A stretch of 11,303 bases of DNA from an uncultured Lachnospiraceae bacterium (lineage in GTDB: Bacteria > Bacillota > Clostridia > Lachnospirales > Lachnospiraceae), in assembly GCA_945643825.1 (NCBI GenBank), contig CALZEZ010000027.1, forward strand, positions 1 to 11,303, read 5' to 3'. Shown here piece by piece: positions 1 through 6,391 of this stretch; position 1 is the first letter of the stretch, and every line of letters starts with the position of its first letter. Made by a program: the position numbers and the translations under genes. The notes under the pieces were generated by a model. It had not been told where the DNA came from, made no database searches, and saw only the letters and a program-made list of their open reading frames with translations.

Positions 1-576
1 GCCTGCCTCGGACATCTTCTCTCTAACACGCGCAAGCTTGCTTTGTGTGCTTTCTCCACACAGTTCATCGGACAATACATAAACAGGATGGCTTGGAAGT
101 GACGGTCTGTCCTTCCATACTTTGTCAGCAAGATCCGCCTTATAAGCAAGCTTAATTTTCTTATCAGCAAGCTCCGTCTCCAGTTTTTTGCCAAAAGAAA
201 CAGTGATTACTCTGCCATCAAAACCCAAAGTCTGTCCGACTGTCATCTTATCAGCAAGAAACTGTCTGACAGTCGGTACCCCTTCTTCACCCATTTTATA
301 GAGTGTAATTCCGGTTCCTTCAAGCTGTGTGGCGGCCTGAATAAAATAGCGTCCGTCTGTCCATAAGCCTGCCTCATCCATTCCAACGACAAGCGTTCCG
401 TTCGAACCACTAAAATTCGAGAAGAATTCCCGTACTTTAAAGTATTCATTTACATACTCGGAATTATGAAAGTCAGCAGTCGGAATCAGATAATAATCAA
501 TTCCGGATTCCTGCATGACAGTTCTCAATGTCTGTAATCTTGCAACAATAATCTGATTTTCCATATTAATAGCCAT
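1..576 (-). CDS. Xaa-Pro aminopeptidase (aminopeptidase P, M24 family), N-terminal part, runs off window
   Basis: Open frame of about 190 codons with no stop before the left edge, so the C-terminal catalytic half lies outside. The visible residues match the creatinase-type N-terminal domain of clostridial three-domain aminopeptidase P: an early IDYYLIPTADFHNSEYV segment, then REFFSNFSGSNGTLVV and LWTDGRYFIQA, the usual signature of this domain. The family is cytosolic and metal-dependent and removes an N-terminal residue preceding proline; the metal ligands belong to the unseen M24 domain. Two in-frame starts exist. ATG at 576 has a GGGGAAGGGA Shine-Dalgarno-like stretch just upstream and overlaps the end of deoC. 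ATG at 564 begins one base after the deoC stop but is poorly spaced from that site. I prefer 576, weakly. The tight junction implies co-transcription and probably translational coupling with deoC. Confidence 0.85.
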   Translation of the reverse strand, partial: MAINMENQIIVARLQTLRTVMQESGIDYYLIPTADFHNSEYVNEYFKVREFFSNFSGSNGTLVVGMDEAGLWTDGRYFIQAATQLEGTGITLYKMGEEGVPTVRQFLADKMTVGQTLGFDGRVITVSFGKKLETELADKKIKLAYKADLADKVWKDRPSLPSHPVYVLSDELCGESTQSKLARVREKMSEAG

Positions 577-1237
577 TCCCTTCCCCAGTTTGACCAGTCA
601 GAATTCCTATTGCACTGGAGGTTCCAATACGTTCGCACCCAAGCTCAAGGAATGCTTCAAGATCTTCCTTTGTTTTCACACCACCGGCAGCCTTCATCTT
701 CACGCCAGGACCAATATGCTCCTTAAACAGGGCAATATCCTCTCTTGTTGCTCCACCGGTTCCAAACCCCGTAGAAGTTTTTATATAATCTGCGCCTGCA
801 CTGGTTACAATCTGGCACATTCTGATTTTTTCCTGTGTTGTAAGATAACAGGTCTCAATAATCACCTTCAGAATATGTTCTCCACAGACAGCCTTTAGTT
901 CTTTTATTTCATTTTCAACTTTTTCAAAATCGCCATTTTTGACATCAGAGATATTAATGACCATATCAATCTCATTCGCGCCATCCAAAAGAGCCTGCTT
1001 CGTCTCCGCAAGCTTGGCTTCCTTCACGCTATAGCCTAAAGGAAAACCGATTACGGTGCAGATATTCACTTGTGCTCCATAGGTATCGTGAACTTTTTTA
1101 ATATACGTGGGTGGAATACAGACCGATGCCGTCTTATAACGGATTGCTTCATCGCATAGCTTCCTTATATCGTCCCAGGTTGCAAACGCTTTTAACTGCG
1201 TATGATCAATATGAGAGAAAATTGAATTTACATCCAT
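566..1237 (-). CDS. deoC: Deoxyribose-phosphate aldolase
   Basis: The 223-residue product has the usual length for bacterial DeoC. It cleaves 2-deoxyribose-5-phosphate to glyceraldehyde-3-phosphate and acetaldehyde in the cytosol, the last step of deoxynucleoside catabolism. The class I aldolase TIM barrel is intact: NEIDMVIN carries the proton-relay Asp91, YIKTSTGFG the Schiff-base Lys153, and MKAAGGV the second active-site Lys182, with a GTSS phosphate-binding segment near residues 205-208. ATG at 1237 is preceded by a GAGG ribosome binding site about ten bases upstream. It is the first gene of a minus-strand unit that continues directly into the aminopeptidase gene. No other deo or nucleoside-uptake gene is in view, so here it is separated from a classical deo operon. 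Identity is secure from motifs and length. Confidence 0.95.
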   Translation of the reverse strand: MDVNSIFSHIDHTQLKAFATWDDIRKLCDEAIRYKTASVCIPPTYIKKVHDTYGAQVNICTVIGFPLGYSVKEAKLAETKQALLDGANEIDMVINISDVKNGDFEKVENEIKELKAVCGEHILKVIIETCYLTTQEKIRMCQIVTSAGADYIKTSTGFGTGGATREDIALFKEHIGPGVKMKAAGGVKTKEDLEAFLELGCERIGTSSAIGILTGQTGEGNGY

Positions 1238-1270
1238 ATAATAACCTCGCTTTCTATTATTTGTAATCCT

Positions 1271-1297
1271 ATGCTATTGTAATTCTTACCTTGTCAA
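1271..1297 (-). promoter_or_regulatory. Possible deoC promoter
   Basis: On the minus strand a perfect TTGACA (1297-1292) is followed after a short 15-base spacer by TAGCAT (1276-1271). The -10 match is only four of six and the spacer is shorter than ideal. It overlaps a plus-strand TTGTCA (1291-1296), so opposing RNA polymerases could compete here. Tentative. Confidence 0.35.
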
Positions 1298-1310
1298 AAG
1301 TCTATCTTGA

Positions 1311-1330
1311 TTTCTAAAATCTTTCTAAAA
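1311..1330 (+). repeat. Tandem direct repeat TTTCTAAAA upstream of the citrate synthase promoter
   Basis: Two identical copies of TTTCTAAAA lie at 1311-1319 and 1322-1330, starting 11 bases apart, about one helical turn. They end 13 bases before the -35 box of the citrate synthase promoter. The spacing is what a regulator binding one DNA face would use, but an AT-rich coincidence is possible. Confidence 0.4.
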
Positions 1331-1343
1331 AATATGTTTTTAC

Positions 1344-1373
1344 TTGCTTATGTTTTTTTACACATGATATGAT
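1344..1373 (+). promoter_or_regulatory. Citrate synthase promoter
   Basis: TTGCTT (1344-1349) and TATGAT (1368-1373) are separated by 18 bases, a good sigma-A type promoter. Transcription would start near 1380, giving a leader of about 40 bases before the ATG at 1420. An upstream alternative is TTGTCA (1291-1296) with TAAAAT (1315-1320), also with an 18-base gap. Confidence 0.6.
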
Positions 1374-1404
1374 TATGTTTAAGACACTATTGATTGACAA
1401 TAAT

Positions 1405-1412
1405 AAAGGGGG
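1405..1412 (+). promoter_or_regulatory. Ribosome binding site that fixes the citrate synthase start
   Basis: AAAGGGGG sits seven bases before ATG 1420. The upstream in-frame ATG at 1369 lies inside the predicted -10 box and has no such site, so 1420 is the likely start. Confidence 0.8.
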
Positions 1413-1419
1413 AAACGCT

Positions 1420-2805
1420 ATGGATCAAAACAATTTTTCTGAAATTACACCCGATATCCTTCATCTTGCCAACCTATGTGAACAGGTCAATGTAATTGAT
1501 TCTGAACTTTTTACAAAATATGATGTAAAACGCGGACTTCGCGACCTGAATGGAAAGGGTGTTTTAGCCGGACTCACACATATTTCTGATGTCCGCGCTA
1601 CAAAAATGGTGGATGGCGTTTCTGTTCCGGATCATGGACAGCTATTCTATCGCGGATACAATGTTCGTGATCTTGTAGAAGGCTTTACAAGCGGTGGACG
1701 CTTTGGTTATGAAGAAGTTGCCTATCTTCTTCTTTTTGGCGACTTACCGACTTCACACGAATTAGCCGATTTCCGGAATCTGTTAGGCGGATACCGGAGT
1801 CTTCCTACCAGCTTTGTCAGAGATATCATTATGAAAGCACCTAGTAAGGACATGATGAACACGCTTGCCCGAAGTGTTCTCACATTATATTCCTATGATG
1901 ATCGTGCAGACGATACCTCTATTCCGAATGTTCTTCGACAGTGCCTTCAGTTAATCAGTCTGTTCCCAATGCTGTCAATTTATGGCTATCAGGCTTATAG
2001 TCACTATCATGACGGCAACAGCTTATATATTCATCAGCCGGATCCGGCTCTGTCAACTGCCGAAAATATCTTGAGAATCCTGCGCCCGGACAGTAACTAT
2101 ACTCCGCTGGAAGCCAAGATTCTTGATATTGCATTAGTTCTACATATGGAGCATGGTGGCGGTAACAACTCTTCCTTTACTACACACGTAGTATCGTCAT
2201 CCCTGACAGATACCTACTCTGTTATTGCGGCAGCAATTGGTTCTCTCAAGGGACCAAGACATGGTGGTGCAAACATTAAGGTGGTACAGATGTTTGAGGA
2301 TATGAAAAACGAGCTTTCAGACTGGAAGGATGAAGAGGCAGTTGAACAGTATCTCAGAAGACTTCTTAACAGGGATGCTTTTGATCATGCAGGTCTGATT
2401 TATGGTGTGGGTCATGCTATCTATTCCAAATCGGACCCACGAGCAGAGATTTTTAAGGAATTTGTTCGTAAGCTCTCTGAAGAAAAAGGCCTTACAGATG
2501 AATTTAATCTATATAACACTGTAGAACGGCTTGCACCGCTTGTTATTGAGAAAGAGCGTAAAATGTACAAGGGTGTCAGCATCAATGTGGATTTTTATTC
2601 TGGATTTGTTTATAAGATGCTTTGTCTGCCACAGGAGTTGTACACGCCTATTTTTGCAATTGCAAGAATTGCAGGCTGGAGCGCACATCGACTCGAGGAG
2701 CTTTCAAATAACAGTAAAATCATACGTCCGGCCTATAAAGCAATCAGTACGGATCGTCCTTATGTTACTATCTCCGCGAGGAAATCAAAGGATTCGAAGC
2801 ATTAA
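1420..2805 (+). CDS. Citrate synthase
   Basis: The 461-residue protein condenses oxaloacetate with acetyl-CoA to citrate, supplying 2-oxoglutarate for glutamate synthesis in anaerobes with a partial TCA cycle. The catalytic triad is visible: His245 in MEHGGGNN, His281 in GPRHGGAN, and Asp391 in INVDFYSG. GVGHAIYSKSDPRA around 329-342 is the conserved oxaloacetate-contacting segment, and GWSAHRLEE near 419-427 is also family-typical. It has a longer N-terminus than E. coli GltA, as I expect for clostridial forms; methylcitrate synthase activity cannot be excluded by eye. A frame extension up to ATG 1369 adds 17 residues but would start within the promoter, so 1420 is chosen. It is monocistronic: its own promoter lies upstream and a strong terminator lies 40 bases after the TAA. 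No aconitase or isocitrate dehydrogenase gene is adjacent. Confidence 0.93.
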   Translation: MDQNNFSEITPDILHLANLCEQVNVIDSELFTKYDVKRGLRDLNGKGVLAGLTHISDVRATKMVDGVSVPDHGQLFYRGYNVRDLVEGFTSGGRFGYEEVAYLLLFGDLPTSHELADFRNLLGGYRSLPTSFVRDIIMKAPSKDMMNTLARSVLTLYSYDDRADDTSIPNVLRQCLQLISLFPMLSIYGYQAYSHYHDGNSLYIHQPDPALSTAENILRILRPDSNYTPLEAKILDIALVLHMEHGGGNNSSFTTHVVSSSLTDTYSVIAAAIGSLKGPRHGGANIKVVQMFEDMKNELSDWKDEEAVEQYLRRLLNRDAFDHAGLIYGVGHAIYSKSDPRAEIFKEFVRKLSEEKGLTDEFNLYNTVERLAPLVIEKERKMYKGVSINVDFYSGFVYKMLCLPQELYTPIFAIARIAGWSAHRLEELSNNSKIIRPAYKAISTDRPYVTISARKSKDSKH

Positions 2806-2841
2806 TCCTATAAAAAACGGCTGCAAGCAAGTTTCAATTGC

Positions 2842-2876
2842 AAAAAAACGTGCGCCTAGCGGTGCACGTTTTTTTT
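2842..2876. terminator. Bidirectional intrinsic terminator shared by citrate synthase and the thrC unit
   Basis: Left arm ACGTGCGCC (2848-2856), loop TAGC, right arm GGTGCACGT (2861-2869), nine pairs with one G-T wobble. Seven A's precede the hairpin and eight T's follow it, so it works in both directions. The left-moving gene ends inside it: its TAG stop is at 2858-2856. Confidence 0.92.
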
Positions 2877-3281
2877 AGCTTTCTTTTTCTCCATCTTCAT
2901 TTGTTTCTGTCTTTCTTTAAGCTTCGCAACATCCAGTCCCAGAATAAATGTCTGTTGCGCATAGGAGATCATTCTGGAATAGTACATACATAGTGCAAGC
3001 AGAATAATCATAAAAATCAATGACACAAATGGTCCTGCCTGATAGATATTTGCAATAAGCGACACAATTGATATTACAAAAATAGATATGCCAACAATCA
3101 GGCACCGCTTAAAGACATAGGCTGTAAATCCCGGTACATCCTTTGCATTTTTGAAATTGATTCTTCCGCTTATCATGACGCCCTTTGTGGGTACCCCGGA
3201 TACCTTTAACTGTACGCAGGAATAAATCAAATACATTCCAAATGCCATTACCACAATACAAATAAATTGATATGTATCCAA
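2856..3281 (-). CDS. Small three-pass membrane protein of unknown function
   Basis: I do not recognise this 141-residue protein. Three hydrophobic helices are evident, at about residues 5-22, 58-80 and 85-102. The loop between the first two is about 35 residues and contains GVPTKGVMISGRINF. The tail (121-141) is strongly basic and should lie in the cytoplasm. The start is a TTG at 3281, preceded by AGAGGTG (3295-3289) at seven bases' spacing; the next in-frame ATG, 11 codons in, lacks a comparable site and would cut helix 1. The gene begins 16 bases after the thrC stop and has no promoter of its own, so it is the second gene of a thrC transcript. Its last codons, read through the A-tract and one arm of the terminator, encode the KKNVHR end. 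A link to threonine metabolism is only positional. Confidence 0.75.
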   Translation of the reverse strand: MDTYQFICIVVMAFGMYLIYSCVQLKVSGVPTKGVMISGRINFKNAKDVPGFTAYVFKRCLIVGISIFVISIVSLIANIYQAGPFVSLIFMIILLALCMYYSRMISYAQQTFILGLDVAKLKERQKQMKMEKKKAKKNVHR

Positions 3282-3297
3282 AACACTTCACCTCTTT

Positions 3298-4779
3298 TTA
3301 CATGCCAAGAAAGGCCTTAACAGCATCTACCATCGCAGATTTATCATAAATATGATCATGTACTACCGGTGCTGTACGTAATTCATTAACTGCTTTCGGA
3401 ACCGGCACGCCTGCAAGTGCAGATAATTCATCCACCAATGCAAACTCTTCCATTTCGGCTTTATCCGGAGCAATTGCTTTCATGACGCTGCGGGAGAACT
3501 TGAATGGACTTGCCGTGGAAGCAATGACTGTCTTTGTATGATCTCCTGTTTCTTTCTTATATTTATTATAAGCTGCTGCAGCGACTGCAGTGTGGGTATC
3601 AATAACATAACCACACTTTTCATACAGATCCCGGATAGTATCAGTGGTTTCCTCCTCCGAAGCATAATAGCCTCTGAAGTCAGCAAGCTCTTTTCTCATC
3701 TCATCTGTGATGGAATAAGAACCATTTTGGGATAAAGAATGCATTAATGCAACATTTTTATCCGGATCATTTCCGGCAATACGGTAAATCAGTCTTTCCA
3801 GATTGGAGGAGATTAGTATATCCATTGATGGAGAGGATGTCAGGATAAACTGTCTGTTGCGATCGTATGTACCAGTCTGGAAGAAATCATACAGAACCTT
3901 ATTTTCATTAGAAGCGCAAATTAACTTATCAATCGGAAGTCCCATATTTTTTGCATAAAATGCAGCCAGAATATTGCCGAAATTACCCGTAGGTACAACA
4001 ACATTAATCTTCTCGCCCTCTTTTATTTTACCCTCAGCCAGTAATTTTACATAAGAATATACATAATATACGATCTGTGGAACCAGACGGCCAATATTAA
4101 TGGAATTGGCAGAAGAAAACTGAAATCCTTTTGCATCCATTTCCTTTTCCAGCTCTTTATCGGAGAAAATCATTTTAACCCCGGTCTGCGCATCATCAAA
4201 ATTACCGGTGATTCCGACCACAGAGGTATTCTCTCCTCTTTGTGTTACCATCTGTTTTTCCTGAATCGGACTTACACCGTTCTTTGGATAGAAAACAACG
4301 ATTCGTGTACCGGCAACATCAGCAAAGCCGGCAAGCGCAGCTTTTCCGGTATCCCCTGAGGTTGCAGTAAGAATCACAATTTCATTTTTGACCTGATTCT
4401 TTTTTGCAGCGGTGATCATAAAATGAGGAAGGATAGATAAAGCCATATCCTTAAAGGCGATTGTCGCACCATGGAAAAGCTCTAGATAATATGCACCATC
4501 TGCTTCCGCAAGAGGAACGATTTCTTCTGTATCAAACTTGGTATCGTAGGCTTTGTTAATACAGTTTTCAAGCTCTTCTTTCGTAAAATCTGTTAAATAT
4601 AATTTCAAAATCTCGTAAGCAATCTCTTTATAGGTCATTTGGGACAGTTCCGTTAGGCTTTTGTCCAGTGCAGGAATAGCCTCCGGCACAAACAAGCCTC
4701 CATCATCAGATAGTCCCTTCAGAATAGCCTGCGAAGCTGTTACTGTTTTCTCTTTGCTTCTGGTACTATGATATAACAC
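3298..4779 (-). CDS. thrC: Threonine synthase
   Basis: The 493-residue PLP enzyme converts O-phosphohomoserine to threonine in the cytosol. Visible markers are the N-terminal YHSTRS and GLSDDGGLFVPE segment, Lys110 in HGATIAFKDMAL as the Schiff-base lysine, TATSGDTGKAAL near 138-149 as the phosphate-binding loop, and VVPTGNFGNILAA further on. Length and motifs fit the long bacterial and fungal type rather than the shorter plant or Bacillus type. Translation starts at GTG 4779, supported by GGAGG (4791-4787) with a seven-base gap; no ATG fits as well. A good promoter lies directly upstream, so it leads its own unit with the small membrane protein following. No hom or thrB gene is adjacent and there is no room for a T-box leader in the roughly 40-base 5' end. 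Confidence 0.95.
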   Translation of the reverse strand: MLYHSTRSKEKTVTASQAILKGLSDDGGLFVPEAIPALDKSLTELSQMTYKEIAYEILKLYLTDFTKEELENCINKAYDTKFDTEEIVPLAEADGAYYLELFHGATIAFKDMALSILPHFMITAAKKNQVKNEIVILTATSGDTGKAALAGFADVAGTRIVVFYPKNGVSPIQEKQMVTQRGENTSVVGITGNFDDAQTGVKMIFSDKELEKEMDAKGFQFSSANSINIGRLVPQIVYYVYSYVKLLAEGKIKEGEKINVVVPTGNFGNILAAFYAKNMGLPIDKLICASNENKVLYDFFQTGTYDRNRQFILTSSPSMDILISSNLERLIYRIAGNDPDKNVALMHSLSQNGSYSITDEMRKELADFRGYYASEEETTDTIRDLYEKCGYVIDTHTAVAAAAYNKYKKETGDHTKTVIASTASPFKFSRSVMKAIAPDKAEMEEFALVDELSALAGVPVPKAVNELRTAPVVHDHIYDKSAMVDAVKAFLGM

Positions 4780-4827
4780 GTTATTTCCTCCATCCTGTCA
4801 AGCTGACTGATATTAATAATTTCAGAT

Positions 4828-4857
4828 ACTATACCACAAAAACGGATGAAATGTCTA
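4828..4857 (-). promoter_or_regulatory. thrC promoter with extended -10
   Basis: On the minus strand TAGACA (4857-4852) is followed 18 bases later by TATAGT (4833-4828), and the TGG before the -10 makes it an extended -10. Transcription would begin near 4821. The promoter lies just beyond the stop codon of the upstream cell-wall hydrolase, and no terminator separates them, so read-through from that gene is possible. Confidence 0.65.
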
Positions 4858-4867
4858 GTAGGCACCA

Positions 4868-5473
4868 TTAATTAAAAAACTCATGTCCCCCATAGGTAAA
4901 CAGAAAATGAAGATTGTCATCAAACCACTTCATACGCTCAGGATCAGCATGTTTTCTGGAAACAAAATATAAAGCGCCACCAGAAACATCTTCACCCTTT
5001 AACACGCGATTTACAGCTTCAATCGTGGAATCAGAAGCACACGCCTTGAAAAAGCGTCCATTAGAAACCGGGGTGAACTGATAAACACCATTACTGTTTT
5101 GAAAAACAACTTCAGTAATACTATCCGGGAAAGCAGCATTATTCACCCGGTTCAGAATCACATTTGCAACCAGCATCTTCCCAATAATATCTTCCCCTCC
5201 GGCCTCTGCTTCCACTATTTTGGTCAGGATTTCATATTCATCATCTGCTCTTTTTTTTAGAACATCCACATCAACAATTCGCTGATCTGATGAAATGGTT
5301 TCAATCGGAATATAATTCGTTGCCGTTTCGCTTATTGCAAGCTCGTCCACAATACATTCTGTCGAACAGCTTTCAATCATCATATCCTGGATCTGTACGC
5401 ATCTGACACAAAGAAGTGCACTGATCCATACGAATTGAATTAACAGATATATGCCGATATTTCTTTTCTCCAT
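4868..5473 (-). CDS. Membrane-anchored or secreted cell wall hydrolase (Hydrolase_2, SleB/CwlJ type)
   Basis: This 201-residue protein starts with a hydrophobic segment at about residues 7-25 (signal peptide or membrane anchor), a linker to about residue 78, then a Hydrolase_2 domain to the C-terminus. The domain shows the family core: ILTKIVEAEAGGED, with Glu90 aligning to the catalytic glutamate of the EARGE motif, then GKMLVANVILNRVN, YQFTPVSNGRF and a terminal GGHEFF. SleB and CwlJ act on spore cortex peptidoglycan, but many clostridial paralogues are vegetative, so sporulation should not be assumed. ATG 5473 follows AAGGGGAAA at a suitable distance. Ser-Cys-Ser-Thr-Glu-Cys in the linker (35-40) could form a disulphide. 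It is transcribed divergently from the AP2-domain gene, with 120 bases between them. Confidence 0.85.
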   Translation of the reverse strand: MEKRNIGIYLLIQFVWISALLCVRCVQIQDMMIESCSTECIVDELAISETATNYIPIETISSDQRIVDVDVLKKRADDEYEILTKIVEAEAGGEDIIGKMLVANVILNRVNNAAFPDSITEVVFQNSNGVYQFTPVSNGRFFKACASDSTIEAVNRVLKGEDVSGGALYFVSRKHADPERMKWFDDNLHFLFTYGGHEFFN

Positions 5474-5593
5474 TACTTTCCCCTTATAAAAACGCTAAAG
5501 TCCCTACATAATATTCTATACACAAACCTTAGATTTCATGTATACTATTATGGACAGACATCAGGTAGAATATAAGGAACAGGTAGAAACCAT

Positions 5594-6391
5594 ATGGCAG
5601 CAAAATATCCTGGAGTTTTTTCTGCGGTAAAAAATGATCATACCCCATATTATCGCGCCTCGTTAACATATCTGAATAAGCACATTTCACTGGGAAGCTA
5701 TAACACTCCGGAAACAGCACATGATGCATATCTGGAAGGGTGTAAAATTCTGCAGGACAGGACGATTTCTCTTTTACATTATCAGAAGAATTCACACGTG
5801 CTCTCCTTTGAAAAGTGGGTTATACTGATTAATTTCCGTGATAATAAAATCTACATTTCAACGCCAATTTATGTTCGGAAAAACTATTTTGAATACTATT
5901 TTACGCCCAATTGTTATTTGCTGTTTGATGCAGAGGATTTATTCTACTATTCCTCGCACAAGATCATTCGCAGGGGTGGTCATATGTTTGTCAATGAATT
6001 TGGTATGCAATTCAATATTTTGAATCGATATGGTATCCACAGCTTCTCGGTTGTGGACAGAGACTACCGATTTATCAATGGAAACCGGAATGATTTCCGA
6101 TATGAGAACATCGAGGTCATCAGCCCTTACTTCGGTGTTTATCCTGTCCGGCAAAAAAACAAAACCCTGTATCAGGCCAAAATTCATATTCATGGTGATT
6201 ATCTGATTGGAAAATATACCACACTCGAAGAAGCTGCAATCGCCTACAACAAAGCTGTTGATCTCATAAAGAAAGCAGGAGTTAACCGTCAATATATGCA
6301 GAATTATATTGAGGGTCTTTCTCCCGCTACTTATGCTGAAATTTATACAAAATGTAAGATATCAGATAAAATCCTTTATTTTTCAGAGTAG
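5594..6391 (+). CDS. AP2-domain protein with two AP2-like domains around an HNH-like remnant
   Basis: Two copies of an AP2/ERF-like DNA-binding fold are readable in this 265-residue protein. The first is at about 6-52 (GVFSAV, then LGSYNTPETAHDAYLEG). The second is at about 180-229 (GVYPVR, then IGKYTTLEEAAIAYNKAVDL). Each shows the three-strand plus helix pattern with a conserved aromatic-Thr-x-Glu-x-Ala turn. Between them, at about 152-177, VVDRDYRFINGNRNDFRYEN resembles the HNH_3 consensus with its Asp-Gly-Asn and Glu-Asn-Leu-Glu parts, but the metal-binding histidines are not seen. AP2 domains are known beside HNH nucleases in phage and intron homing enzymes. Here the nuclease appears dead, suggesting a DNA-binding protein; that is inference. 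The start follows an in-frame TAA at 5573. AGG at 5581 is a modest ribosome site. The 3' end overlaps the convergent GH25-fold gene by 16 bases. Confidence 0.75.
   Translation: MAAKYPGVFSAVKNDHTPYYRASLTYLNKHISLGSYNTPETAHDAYLEGCKILQDRTISLLHYQKNSHVLSFEKWVILINFRDNKIYISTPIYVRKNYFEYYFTPNCYLLFDAEDLFYYSSHKIIRRGGHMFVNEFGMQFNILNRYGIHSFSVVDRDYRFINGNRNDFRYENIEVISPYFGVYPVRQKNKTLYQAKIHIHGDYLIGKYTTLEEAAIAYNKAVDLIKKAGVNRQYMQNYIEGLSPATYAEIYTKCKISDKILYFSE

Noticed and set aside
120..260. Repeated CTTGCTGATAAG-like words on the minus strand
   Set aside because: They are codons for recurring Leu-Ala-Asp-Lys segments in the aminopeptidase, not a DNA repeat.
1369..1419. Upstream in-frame ATG adding 17 residues to citrate synthase
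   Set aside because: It lies within the predicted -10 box and lacks a ribosome site; ATG 1420 has AAAGGGGG at good spacing.
4780..4867. T-box or other riboswitch before thrC
   Set aside because: The predicted leader is only about 40 bases and shows no structured element or terminator.
5474..5593. Clear promoter pair in the gap between the cell-wall hydrolase and AP2 genes
   Set aside because: TATACT at 5541-5546 is a fair -10 for the AP2 gene but no -35 is recognisable; leftward candidates are weaker still.
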